Part shown: piece after piece, positions 28,322-37,005 of the stretch
How the letters are laid out: every line of letters starts with the position of its first letter
How positions within the stretch are numbered: position 1 is the stretch's first letter
Assembly: GCF_041435215.1 (NCBI RefSeq)
Contig: NZ_CP108394.1
Location: forward strand, 1,178,001-1,242,000
DNA length: 64,000 bases
Direction of reading: 5' to 3'
Origin: Streptomyces sp. NBC_01314
GTDB taxonomy: Bacteria > Actinomycetota > Actinomycetes > Streptomycetales > Streptomycetaceae
The notes under the pieces: model-generated
The model's database searches: none
Told to the model about the DNA's origin: nothing
The model's input: the letters and a program-made list of their open reading frames with translations, nothing else
Program-made: the position numbers and the translations under genes

Positions 28322-29713
28322 ATGCCCAGAAACGCGTCCACATTCGCCTCGTCCGCGATGAGCCGTCGCCTGTTCCTCACGACGACGGGTGCCCTGTCGC
28401 TCGGGGCGGCCCTCACCGCCTGCGGCGGCGGTGACTCCGGCGGCTCCTCCGGCTCCGCCGAGGCGGTCAGCCAGGCCGACATCGACAAGGCGATGAAGAC
28501 GCCGACCGAGCTGACGTTCTGGACCTGGGTCCCGAACATCGCCAAGGAGATCGCGCTCTTCGAGAAGAAGTACCCGGCGATCAAGATCAAGGTCGTCAAC
28601 GCCGGCCAGGGCACCCCGCAGTACACCAAGCTGCGTACGGCGCTGAAGGCGGGCAGCGGCGCCCCGGACATGGTGCAGATCGAGTTCCAGGCGATCCCCA
28701 CGTTCACCATCACCGACAGCCTGCTGGACCTGCGCCCGTACGGCGCCGCCAAGTTGAAGGACACGTTCGTCGACTGGACGTGGAGCCAGGTCAGCGGCGC
28801 CAAGGGCGAGGTGTGGGCGATCCCGCAGGACACCGGCCCGATGGGCCTGCTGTACCGCAAGGACATCTTCGACAAGCACGGCATCGACGTGCCGGGCACC
28901 TGGGACGAGTTCGCCGAAGCGGCACGCAAGCTGCACAAGGCCGACCCCGACGTCTACCTCACCAACCTCGCCCCCAGCCAGCCCGCCGCCTGGCACGGAC
29001 TGCTGTGGCAGGCCGGCGCCAAGCCGTACGCCACCTCCGGCAAGAGCGACATCACCATCAGCGTCGACGACGCCGTCTCCCAGAAGCTCGGCGCGTACTG
29101 GGGCGGTCTGGCGAAGGAAGGCGTGATCAGCGCCGATCCGGACTTCACCGACGGCTGGTACGCCGGGCTCAACAAGGGCAAGTACGCCACCTGGATCACC
29201 GCCGCCTGGGGCCCGGCCTTCCTCTCCGGCTCGGCCAAGGCCACCGCCGGCAAGTGGCGCGCGGCCCCGCTTCCCCAGTGGGACGCGGCCAAGCCCAGCG
29301 CGGGCAACTGGGGCGGCTCGACCACCTCGGTCATCCGCTCCACCAAGAACCCCATCGCGGCGGCCCTGTTCGCGCAGTTCCTCAACACCGACCCCGCCAC
29401 CACCAAGATGTTCGCCACCGAGCAGTTCTTCTTCCCGGCGACCAAGGCCCTGCTCACGGACACGGAGTTCGTCTCGGACGCGCCGTCCTTCTACGGCGGC
29501 CAGAAGGTCAACCAGGTCTTCGCCGACATCAGCGCCACCGTGGACCCCTCCTTCCAGTGGCCGCCGTTCCTCGACCAGGCGGCGACCGACTGGACCGAGA
29601 CCGTCGGCAAGTCCCTCGCCGACAAGACCGACACCGTCCGCGCCCTCGGCAGCTGGCAGTCACGGCTCACCAAGTACGCCAAGAACCAGGGCTTCACCGT
29701 CAAGGGAAGCTGA
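28322..29713 (+). CDS. Sugar ABC transporter substrate-binding lipoprotein
   Basis: The 463-residue protein has a Tat-type lipoprotein signal: SRRLFL at residues 14-19 and lipobox LTAC with Cys34. The rest is a family 1 extracellular solute-binding protein (for example TELTFWTWVPNIAKE early and GNWGGSTTSVIRSTKNP later). It captures an oligosaccharide outside the membrane for the two permeases encoded next. GGAG lies 8 bases before the ATG at 28322. Neighbouring GH42 and GH93-like genes suggest a galactose- or arabinose-containing oligosaccharide. Confidence 0.92.
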   Translation: MPRNASTFASSAMSRRLFLTTTGALSLGAALTACGGGDSGGSSGSAEAVSQADIDKAMKTPTELTFWTWVPNIAKEIALFEKKYPAIKIKVVNAGQGTPQYTKLRTALKAGSGAPDMVQIEFQAIPTFTITDSLLDLRPYGAAKLKDTFVDWTWSQVSGAKGEVWAIPQDTGPMGLLYRKDIFDKHGIDVPGTWDEFAEAARKLHKADPDVYLTNLAPSQPAAWHGLLWQAGAKPYATSGKSDITISVDDAVSQKLGAYWGGLAKEGVISADPDFTDGWYAGLNKGKYATWITAAWGPAFLSGSAKATAGKWRAAPLPQWDAAKPSAGNWGGSTTSVIRSTKNPIAAALFAQFLNTDPATTKMFATEQFFFPATKALLTDTEFVSDAPSFYGGQKVNQVFADISATVDPSFQWPPFLDQAATDWTETVGKSLADKTDTVRALGSWQSRLTKYAKNQGFTVKGS

Positions 29714-29714
29714 G

Positions 29715-30593
29715 ATGGCCGCCACACGCCGGACCCGCTCGGCGGGACCACTCTTCGTCGCACCGTTCCTGGTGCTGTTCCTGCTGCTCTTCCTCGCCCC
29801 GCTCGGCTACGCCGCCTATCTCAGTCTCTTCCAGACACGTCTGATCGGCGGGACGGTCTTCGTCGGCCTCGACAACTACGTCCAGGCCTTCGGCGACTCC
29901 CAGTTCCTGCACGGAGTCGGCCGCGTGGCGCTGTTCTTCGTGGTCCAGGTCCCCGTGATGCTGCTGCTGGCCCTGCTGTTCGCCCTCGCGCTCGACAGCG
30001 GCCTGCTGCGCATGTCGCGCGTGATCCGGCTGGGCATCTTCGTCCCGTACGCGGTGCCCAGCGTGGTCGCCGCGCTCATGTGGGGCTATCTGTACGGCCC
30101 GGACTTCGGCCCGTTCGCCCAGCTGAGCCGGAACCTGGACCTGCCGGTCCCCGCCTTCCTCAGCGAAGGCTGGATGCTCGGCAGCCTCGCGAACATCGTG
30201 ACCTGGGAGTTCGTCGGCTACAACATGATCATCCTGTACGCCGCGCTGCGCACGATCCCGGAGGAGCTGTACGAGGCCGCCGCGATGGACGGCGCCGGGG
30301 CCTGGCGTATCGCCTGGTCCATCAAACTTCCCGCGCTCCGCCCGGCGTTGCTGCTCACCCTGCTCTTCTCGGTGATCGGCAGCTTCCAGCTCTTCAACGA
30401 GCCGAAACTGCTCAAGGACATCGCCCCAGACGTGATCAGCAGCTCCTACACCGCCAACCTCTACGCCTACACGCTCTCCTTCACCGGCCAGCAGGTCAAC
30501 TACGCGGCCACGGTGTCCTTCCTCCTCGGACTCGTCATCGTGATCGCCTCCTACGGCGTCCTGCTCACCGCGAACCGCAGGAGGACCCCGTGA
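29715..30593 (+). CDS. Sugar ABC transporter permease (MalF-like)
   Basis: The 292-residue protein has six predicted membrane segments and the cytoplasmic EAA loop (EELYEAAAMDGAGAWRIAWSIKLP), where it would dock an ATPase. It follows the lipoprotein gene by one base and overlaps the next permease gene by GTGA. Confidence 0.92.
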   Translation: MAATRRTRSAGPLFVAPFLVLFLLLFLAPLGYAAYLSLFQTRLIGGTVFVGLDNYVQAFGDSQFLHGVGRVALFFVVQVPVMLLLALLFALALDSGLLRMSRVIRLGIFVPYAVPSVVAALMWGYLYGPDFGPFAQLSRNLDLPVPAFLSEGWMLGSLANIVTWEFVGYNMIILYAALRTIPEELYEAAAMDGAGAWRIAWSIKLPALRPALLLTLLFSVIGSFQLFNEPKLLKDIAPDVISSSYTANLYAYTLSFTGQQVNYAATVSFLLGLVIVIASYGVLLTANRRRTP

Positions 30594-31519
30594 CGACGAC
30601 CACCCCGGCGCCCACGGTCGCCGCGAAGGCGAAGAAGCCGACGCGCATCGCCTACCGGAAAAGCCGCCCGGCCCGCCGCAGCACCCCGCTGACGATCGCC
30701 ATGCTGGCCGCCCTGGCCTACTTCCTCCTCCCCCTGTGCTGGCTGCTGATCGCCTCGACCAAGAGCACCCAGGACCTGTTCAACAGCTTCGGCCTGTGGT
30801 TCTCCGACGCCCCGCAGCTGCTGACGAACATCAAGGAGACCTTCACCCAGGACAACGGCGTCTTCGTGCACTGGCTGCTCAACACGGTCATGTACGCCGG
30901 AGTCAGCGCGGTCGGGGCCGCGCTGCTCGCGGCCGCCGCGGGGTACGGCTTCGCCAAGTACCGTTTCCGCGGCGACCGGGCCGCCTTCAACCTGGTACTC
31001 GGCGCGGTCATGGTGCCGACCACCGCGCTGGCCATCCCGACCTACCTGCTGTTCGCGCAGGCCGGCCTGGCCAACACCCCCTGGGCGATCATCCTGCCCT
31101 CGCTGGTCAACCCGTTCGGCCTGTACCTGATGCGCGTCTACGCCGAGGACGCCGTCCCGGACAGCATCCTGGAGGCCGCCCGTATCGACGGGGCCGGCGA
31201 GGCCCGGATCTTCTTCGGGATCGCGCTGCGGCTGATGGGTCCCGGCGTGGTGACGGTCCTGCTGTTCACCCTGGTGGCGACCTGGAACAACTACTTCCTG
31301 CCGCTGATCATGCTCAACGACCCCGACCTGTACCCGATCACCGTGGGCCTGGCCTCCTGGGCCGCGCAGGCGCAGAACGGCGGGGCCGGAGCCAGCAGCG
31401 ACATGCTCGCGCTCGTCGTGACCGGCTCACTGATCTCGATCGTCCCGCTCGTCGTGGCGTTCCTGATGCTGCAGCGGTACTGGCAGAGCGGTCTGGCCAC
31501 CGGCGGCGTCAAGCAGTAG
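30590..31519 (+). CDS. Sugar ABC transporter permease (MalG-like)
   Basis: The 309-residue protein has a basic N-terminal tail, six membrane segments and the EAA loop (SILEAARIDGAGEARIFFGI). The GTG at 30590 has AGGAGG 5 bases upstream and overlaps the previous stop. No ATPase gene follows. In Streptomyces the shared ATPase MsiK serves such importers, which is the expected partner here. Confidence 0.92.
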   Translation: MTTTTPAPTVAAKAKKPTRIAYRKSRPARRSTPLTIAMLAALAYFLLPLCWLLIASTKSTQDLFNSFGLWFSDAPQLLTNIKETFTQDNGVFVHWLLNTVMYAGVSAVGAALLAAAAGYGFAKYRFRGDRAAFNLVLGAVMVPTTALAIPTYLLFAQAGLANTPWAIILPSLVNPFGLYLMRVYAEDAVPDSILEAARIDGAGEARIFFGIALRLMGPGVVTVLLFTLVATWNNYFLPLIMLNDPDLYPITVGLASWAAQAQNGGAGASSDMLALVVTGSLISIVPLVVAFLMLQRYWQSGLATGGVKQ

Positions 31520-31573
31520 GGCACACAGCCCTCGTACCATTCCCCCCACTCTTTCTCTCGGAGGTTCTTCTTC

Positions 31574-33715
31574 ATGGCGGCTCTGCCTGACCGCGTCCTG
31601 TTCGGCGCCGCGTACTACCACGAGTACCAGCCGTACGAGCGGCCCGCCGAACGCCTCAAGACCGACCTGGACCTGATGGCCGACGCGCATGTCTCCGTCA
31701 TCCGGGTCGGTGAGTCGGTGTGGTCGACCTGGGAGCCGGAGAACGGGACGTTCGACCTCGACTGGCTCCAGCCCGTCCTGGACGGTGCCCATGAGCGTGG
31801 CATCTCCGTCGTGCTCGGCACCCCGACGTACGCCGCGCCGCCGTGGCTGGCCCGCCAGTACCCGGAGATCACCGGCGAGCGGCGCACCGGCGAGCGCATC
31901 GGCTGGGGCGCCCGCCAGGAGATCGACTTCACCCACCCGGCCTTCCGCTTCCACGCCGAGCGGGTCATCCGCAAAGTCGTCGCCCGCTACGCCGGCCACC
32001 CCGCCGTCATCGGTTTCCAGGTCGACAACGAACCCGGTCTGCACCTCTTCCACAACCACGGCGTCTTCCAGCGCTTCGTGGACCACCTGCGGGAGAAGTA
32101 CGGCGACGTGGAGACCCTCAACCGTGAATGGGGCCTGGTCTACTGGTCCCACCGGCTGTCGACCTGGGCCGACCTGTGGACGCCGGACGGCAACGAACAG
32201 CCGCAGTACGACGTCGCCTGGCGGGAGTTCCAGGCCCAGCAGGTCACCGACTTCATCGGCTGGCAGGCCGACCTCGTCCGCGAGTACGCCGCGCCCGAGC
32301 AGTTCGTCACCACCTGCATCTCGTACACCCGCCAGGGGGTCGAGGACGACGAAATGACCGACCGCCTCGACGTCGCCTCCGGCAACCCGTACTACGACAT
32401 GCAGGACGGCCTGCTCCTCCCGGACCCCACCCCCGACGGCCACGAGCAGAAGTGGAAGACCACCGGCGTGTGGTCGCTGTACCAGACCGCCGACTGGATG
32501 TTCTCCTCCCGCCAGGAGCCGTTCCTCGTCACCGAGACCAACGCCGGCTCGATCGGCATGGCCTGGGACAACCGCCCCGGATACGACGGCCAGTGGCGGC
32601 AGGCCGCCTGGGCGCTCGTCTCGCGCGGCGCCCGGATGATCGAGTACTGGCACTGGCACACCCTGCACTTCGGCGCCGAGACCTACTGGGGCGGCATCCT
32701 CCCCCACACCGGGCAGCCCGGCCGCACGTACGCCGAACTCGCCCGCCTCGGCGCGGAGTTCGAGACGGCCGGCTCCCTCGTCGCCGGACTCGAACCGGAC
32801 GCCGACATCACGATGGTGTACTCGACGCCGAGCAAGTGGCTCATGCAGAAGTACCCGCCGCTCGCCAAGCCGGACGGCGAGCCCGACCCCACCGCCTACC
32901 ACCGCATCTTCGACCCCTTCTACCGGGGCGCCTTCGACGCGGGCCGTCAGGTCCGGATCGTGCACGCCCGTCAGCTGCACGACCCGAGCGGAGACCGGGA
33001 GGGCCTGTCGCCCGAGGAGGCCGTCCGCCGCCACCCGGTCCTCGTCGTCCCGGCGCTGTACATCGCCGCCGACTCGACCCTCGACTGGCTCGCCGCCTAC
33101 GCCCACGCCGGCGGCCACCTCGTCCTCGGCCCGCGCACCGGCTACGCCGACCACGAGGCCCGCGCACGCACCGAACGGGCCCCCGGGCGTCTCACCGAGG
33201 CCGCGGGCGTCGGCTACGACGAGTTCAGCAACCTCGCGCGGGAGGTGCCGGTGCGACCGGTGCCCGGCGGACCGCTCCACCTCCCGGAGGGCGCCACGGC
33301 GACCCGCTGGGCGGACGGCCTGACCACCACCGACGCCGAGGTGCTGGTCACCTACGACCACCCGCACTTCGGGCGCTGGCCCGCCGTCACCACCCGCCGC
33401 CACGGCGCGGGCCAGGTCACGTACGTCGGCACGGTCCCCGGCCGCGCTCTCGGCCGGGCGCTGGCCGAGTGGCTGACACCGTCCGCGCGCCACACCTGGC
33501 ACGACCTCCCGGCGTCCGTGACCGCGACGACCGGCACCTCGCCCGACGGCCGCCGCGTCCACATCGTCCACAACTGGGCCTGGGAGCCCGCTGGCGTCCC
33601 TGCTCCGGTGTCCCTGTCCGACGCGCTGACCGGCACGTCCGTCCCGGCGGGAGCGTCGCTGGAACTCGGGCCGTGGGACGTGCGCGTGCTCGTCTCCACC
33701 GACACCGAGGTCTGA
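31574..33715 (+). CDS. GH42 beta-galactosidase
   Basis: The 713-residue protein starts VLFGAAYYHEYQPYERP and follows GH42 architecture: TIM barrel, trimerisation domain, small C-terminal domain. Catalytic residues are visible: acid/base Glu153 in VDNEPG and nucleophile Glu321 in VTETNAGS. There is no signal peptide, so it should cleave imported beta-galactosides in the cytosol. The ATG at 31574 has GGAGG 9 bases upstream and follows the permease gene by 54 bases, suggesting co-transcription. GH42 enzymes also act on alpha-L-arabinopyranosides. Confidence 0.92.
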   Translation: MAALPDRVLFGAAYYHEYQPYERPAERLKTDLDLMADAHVSVIRVGESVWSTWEPENGTFDLDWLQPVLDGAHERGISVVLGTPTYAAPPWLARQYPEITGERRTGERIGWGARQEIDFTHPAFRFHAERVIRKVVARYAGHPAVIGFQVDNEPGLHLFHNHGVFQRFVDHLREKYGDVETLNREWGLVYWSHRLSTWADLWTPDGNEQPQYDVAWREFQAQQVTDFIGWQADLVREYAAPEQFVTTCISYTRQGVEDDEMTDRLDVASGNPYYDMQDGLLLPDPTPDGHEQKWKTTGVWSLYQTADWMFSSRQEPFLVTETNAGSIGMAWDNRPGYDGQWRQAAWALVSRGARMIEYWHWHTLHFGAETYWGGILPHTGQPGRTYAELARLGAEFETAGSLVAGLEPDADITMVYSTPSKWLMQKYPPLAKPDGEPDPTAYHRIFDPFYRGAFDAGRQVRIVHARQLHDPSGDREGLSPEEAVRRHPVLVVPALYIAADSTLDWLAAYAHAGGHLVLGPRTGYADHEARARTERAPGRLTEAAGVGYDEFSNLAREVPVRPVPGGPLHLPEGATATRWADGLTTTDAEVLVTYDHPHFGRWPAVTTRRHGAGQVTYVGTVPGRALGRALAEWLTPSARHTWHDLPASVTATTGTSPDGRRVHIVHNWAWEPAGVPAPVSLSDALTGTSVPAGASLELGPWDVRVLVSTDTEV

Positions 33716-33736
33716 AGAGACCCGAGCCCCGGACCC

Positions 33737-33757
33737 CTGAGGCCTGAGGCCTGAGGG
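33737..33757 (+). repeat. Three tandem CTGAGGC-type heptamers
   Basis: CTGAGGC, CTGAGGC, CTGAGGG lie head to tail 20 bases after the GH42 stop codon. Their purpose is unknown; a similar three-copy heptamer follows the LacI stop at 27946. Confidence 0.7.
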
Positions 33758-33803
33758 CCCCGAGACCCCCGACCGTCCCTGTTCCATCCCCGAAGGAGTG
33801 GCT

Positions 33804-35609
33804 GTGCACAGAAGAAGACTCGGCAGAGCGCTGGGCAGCGTCGTCGGAGCATCGGCGATGCTCGCGATACCGATGACCGCCGCCCAGGCGTACAACCCGA
33901 CGGGCGGCACCGTGTACCAGCTCGGCAGCGAACCGTGCCTCAAGGGGCGGTTCAACTGCGCGGTCTACCCCAAGTCGGCGCAGCTGCCGAGCGGGCGCCT
34001 GGTCGCGTCGTTCGAGAAGTCCACCGTCGTGACGGCGACGGGAAGCGCCGACCGGCAGACCCTCCCGATCCACAAGAGCGACGACGACGGAACGACCTGG
34101 CAGCCGCTGTCCGAGGTCAAGGCCCCGGCGTACCTGTCGACGGATCCCCGCTACGCGAAGTACACGAGCAACTGGACGAACCCGTTCCTGTACGTGCTGC
34201 CGGAGCGCGTCGGCGATCTGAAGGCGGGCACGCTGCTCCTGGCGAGTGTCGTGTCGGGCGACGACCAGTACTACAAGGAGCACAAGGCGGCCGACCCGAA
34301 CTGGACGCCGTCCAACGACGGGGACCGCGGCGACATGGCGATCGCCCTGTACTCCAGCACCGACGACGGCGTGACGTGGCAGGTGGTCAACGTCGTCGCG
34401 ACCGGCGGCTGGCAGGGCGGCAGCGCGGGCGCGGTCGGCCAGAACATCGCGAGCGCGAACAAGCACAAGCAGGTGGATCCCCTCTGGGAGCCGTACCTGA
34501 TGGTCCGCAAGGGCAAGCTCGTCTGCTACTACTCCGACGAGAACGACTACATCGGCTTCGATCCGGCCACCGGTGTCCCGAAGCTCGACCCGGCGAACGA
34601 CACCGCCAAGGACTCGCACGGCCAGATCCTGGTCCACAAGACCTGGAACGGCAAGAGCAAGAAGTGGAGTGAGCCCGTCGTCGACATCGCCGGGCTGACG
34701 GAGGACATGGGTGGCGGCAAGACGGAGATCGGCGGCGGCCGGCCCGGTATGACGACGATCGTCCCGACGGCGGACGACAAGTGGCTGCTCACCTACGAGT
34801 ACTGGGCCGGCGGGGCCAACACCCGGTACCGGATCTCGGACGACCCGCTGAAGTTCTTCCGCGGTTCCCCCACCGGCATGGGTGTCGACGCGCTGCCGGT
34901 CGTCGCCGGCTCCCGTCCTCTCGCGGCGGGCGGCAGTCCGGTCCTCATCCGGCTCCCCGACGGGCGCCTGGTGTACAACGCCGCCGGCAGCGGCAACGTC
35001 TGGGTCAACGACAGCGGACGCACCGACGGTGTGTGGAAGGAGTACCAGACGACGTCGCGGGCCGGTTACAGCCGGAACCTGCAGTACGTGGAGGGCACCG
35101 GCCGCATCGTGATCCTCAACAACCAGGGCACGTCGACCATCGCGCACGCCGAGGTCGATCTCGGCGACTCCGAAGGCGTCTACCAGCAGTTGGTGAACCG
35201 GAAGACCGGCCAGGTGATCGGCACCGGGAACAACACCACCGACGCGAACATCGGCAACCGGGACACCCCCGACGTCGTCCTCGAAGACGCCGGAGCGGCG
35301 GCGGACCCGGACACCCAGTACTGGCATGTCGTCACCAAGTCCGACGGTGGCGTGACGCTGCTCAACAAGTCGGGTGGCCGGGCGGCGGCGATCTGGACGG
35401 GCAACGCGACGGCCGGCCAGCGGATCGGCCAGTGGGTCGACGACAGCACCACGGGCACGTGGACCGTCGTCGAGTCCGCGAACGGTCACGTCAAGCTGCG
35501 GTCGGTCAAGAACAAGGACCTCTACCTGACCGGTGCGTCCGCCGGGGCATCCCTCACCCTGCAGAACGCCACCACGGACGGCTCCCAGGACTGGAAGCTG
35601 GTCCGGTAG
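33804..35609 (+). CDS. Secreted GH93/sialidase-like beta-propeller with ricin-type lectin domain
   Basis: The 601-residue protein has a signal peptide (basic start, cleavage near AAQA, about residue 29). The propeller (about 30-460) shows Asp-box motifs SDDDGTTW and SSTDDGVTW, then WEPYLMVRKGKLVCYYSDE and LLTYEYWAG. Glutamates in those two stretches resemble catalytic positions of GH93 exo-arabinanases. A C-terminal ricin/CBM13-like domain (about 465-601) should bind polysaccharide. The GTG at 33804 is chosen because GAAGGAG ends 5 bases upstream; the GTG at 33798 lies inside that site. GH93 versus another sialidase-superfamily enzyme is not settled. Confidence 0.75.
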   Translation: MHRRRLGRALGSVVGASAMLAIPMTAAQAYNPTGGTVYQLGSEPCLKGRFNCAVYPKSAQLPSGRLVASFEKSTVVTATGSADRQTLPIHKSDDDGTTWQPLSEVKAPAYLSTDPRYAKYTSNWTNPFLYVLPERVGDLKAGTLLLASVVSGDDQYYKEHKAADPNWTPSNDGDRGDMAIALYSSTDDGVTWQVVNVVATGGWQGGSAGAVGQNIASANKHKQVDPLWEPYLMVRKGKLVCYYSDENDYIGFDPATGVPKLDPANDTAKDSHGQILVHKTWNGKSKKWSEPVVDIAGLTEDMGGGKTEIGGGRPGMTTIVPTADDKWLLTYEYWAGGANTRYRISDDPLKFFRGSPTGMGVDALPVVAGSRPLAAGGSPVLIRLPDGRLVYNAAGSGNVWVNDSGRTDGVWKEYQTTSRAGYSRNLQYVEGTGRIVILNNQGTSTIAHAEVDLGDSEGVYQQLVNRKTGQVIGTGNNTTDANIGNRDTPDVVLEDAGAAADPDTQYWHVVTKSDGGVTLLNKSGGRAAAIWTGNATAGQRIGQWVDDSTTGTWTVVESANGHVKLRSVKNKDLYLTGASAGASLTLQNATTDGSQDWKLVR

Positions 35610-35619
35610 CAAGGCCCAG

Positions 35620-35658
35620 GGCCTGTGAGGAGAGCCGGTTCGGCTCTCCTCACAGGCC
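35620..35658. terminator. Bidirectional hairpin terminator
   Basis: A perfect 18-bp stem (35620-35637 with 35641-35658, loop GTT) lies between convergent genes. The right arm includes the last codons and stop of the minus-strand HAD gene, so the terminator and coding sequence overlap. Confidence 0.85.
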
Positions 35659-36153
35659 GCCCAACCACCTCTGGAACACGAGGAAATCCGTAGTCGTCAG
35701 GCCCACTTCGGGTTCGACGCGGTGGAGGAGGGCCCGCCCTCGGTGGTGCCGTGACACCCAGGCGCGATCCAGGCCGGTGATCTCGTCGTCGGCCCAGATG
35801 AACGGGCGCCCGGCCGCCGCTCGGACGAGGGCGCGGGTCTTCCAGTGGAGCAGGTCCGCGCCGTACGCGTCGGGCGCCTGAGGCAGGTCCACGACCGGAA
35901 GCTCCGGCAGCCCGAGCAGCGGGGCGATCACTTCGTTGGCGTCGTCCATCCATGCGGTGGCCCACATCAGAACGCAGGGCAGAGCCAGCAGGCGCGGCCC
36001 GTGGGTGAGGTCGATCTTCGCCAGTTGGGGATTGGACGTGTGCTGCCAGTCGTCCCACTCCCCGGCGGCTGACGGGAGCCGTGCTCCGCCGTAGGGCAGG
36101 AGCGTTCCGTCGATGTCCAGGAAGAGCAGCGGGCGCCCCGCGCGATCGGTCAT
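35650..36153 (-). CDS. HAD-like domain protein
   Basis: The 167-residue protein begins with the HAD motif I LLFLDIDGTLLPYG and has a WADDEITG motif (about residue 125) where the acidic Mg2+ ligands are expected. It resembles the small stand-alone HAD domains common in actinobacteria rather than a known sugar phosphatase. The ATG at 36153 overlaps the stop of the XRE gene (ATGA). Cytosolic; substrate unknown. Confidence 0.8.
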   Translation of the reverse strand: MTDRAGRPLLFLDIDGTLLPYGGARLPSAAGEWDDWQHTSNPQLAKIDLTHGPRLLALPCVLMWATAWMDDANEVIAPLLGLPELPVVDLPQAPDAYGADLLHWKTRALVRAAAGRPFIWADDEITGLDRAWVSRHHRGRALLHRVEPEVGLTTTDFLVFQRWLGGL

Positions 36154-36380
36154 GATCGGCCGCTGTCCGCGGTATCGCCGGTTTCCCGGCGCGGCAGGTC
36201 TCCCGGCCGGCATTCGAGCACCTCGCAGAGCGCGGCGAGGGTCGTGAAGCGGACCGCCTTGGCCCGGCCGTTCTTGAGGACCGCCGGGTTGGCGGGGGTG
36301 ATCCCGACGCGTTCCGCGAGTTCCCCCACGGGCATCTTTCTCCTGGCCGGCGTCACGTCGATGTCGACGGCGATCGGCAT
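36150..36380 (-). CDS. Small XRE/YozG-type helix-turn-helix regulator
   Basis: The 76-residue protein is a compact Cro/CI-type DNA-binding protein: MPVGELAERVGITPANPAVL gives helices 2-3, followed by KNGRAKAVRFTTLAALCEVL and ECRPGDL. Such proteins usually pair with a DUF2975 membrane protein, present just upstream. Three prolines in normally helical positions (TPARR, ANPAVL, GDLPRR) are unusual and may impair folding. Its start overlaps the DUF2975 stop (TGATG). Confidence 0.85.
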   Translation of the reverse strand: MPIAVDIDVTPARRKMPVGELAERVGITPANPAVLKNGRAKAVRFTTLAALCEVLECRPGDLPRRETGDTADSGRS

Positions 36381-36571
36381 CAGATCACCTCGGCCAGTTC
36401 TGCACGCATCCGCGTCGCCTCGACGACGCGGGTGACGGCCTGGGCGAGCAGCATCCGCAGGACGAGGACGACGAGCGCCATCCCCGGGACCGCCGCCGCC
36501 ACCATCGCGCCGATCACCCCGTGCACGTACCGGAGGGCGGCGTGGGAGAAGACCGTGTCGCGCCGGACCAT
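36380..36571 (-). CDS. Truncated DUF2975-type membrane protein
   Basis: The 63-residue product contains one or two membrane segments and the C-terminal ending AVTRVVEATRMRAELAEVI typical of DUF2975 proteins. Those are normally ~150-190 residues, so the N-terminal half is missing. The ATG at 36571 has AGGAGG 9 bases upstream; a GTG 7 codons earlier overlaps that site. It probably no longer forms a full sensor for the XRE partner. Confidence 0.55.
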   Translation of the reverse strand: MVRRDTVFSHAALRYVHGVIGAMVAAAVPGMALVVLVLRMLLAQAVTRVVEATRMRAELAEVI

Positions 36572-36779
36572 CGTCGCCAGCCTCCTCCCCACACAGACCA
36601 GAACGATCTGACCTTGAATTATGCCGTACCGGAATCGGGGACCTCGGATCAGCCGAGAACAGGGCCCTGCACGGTCCCGGCGGGCTCCCGGCCGGGATGT
36701 GGCCGTAGTTCGAAGACCTTTGCCCCACAGCCTCCCGCCACGCGCTCACCTTGATGGGCACGACCAAGTCGCCACGGTG

Positions 36780-37003
36780 TCAGCCGGGTTGTGGTGTCGC
36801 GCGTGCGACGATGTTCCGCAGGTCCTGCGTCGCGGCCTGGAAGTCGGCCCGGTCCGCGCTCTCGAAGCGGCGGAAGAACCAGCCCGGCACGCGGGTGTGC
36901 CACTGCCGGGACCGGAAGATCACGTCCTGGATCCGGCGGCCGAGGAGCAGCAGGGCGGCCGTATCCGCTGGGCCTCGCTGCCCTCCCAGCGCGCAAGCCA
37001 CAC
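36780..37003 (-). pseudogene. Frameshifted small gene of unknown function
   Basis: From a GTG at 37003 the minus strand reads VWLARWEGSEAQRIR. After a one-base shift near 36955 it continues LLLLGRRIQDVIFRSRQWH to a stop at 36780. Both parts have coding-like codon use and plausible protein composition. The first codon lies 3 bases past the stop of the hydrolase gene, so it was probably the last gene of that operon. I do not recognise the family. Confidence 0.5.
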
Positions 37004-37005
37004 CG

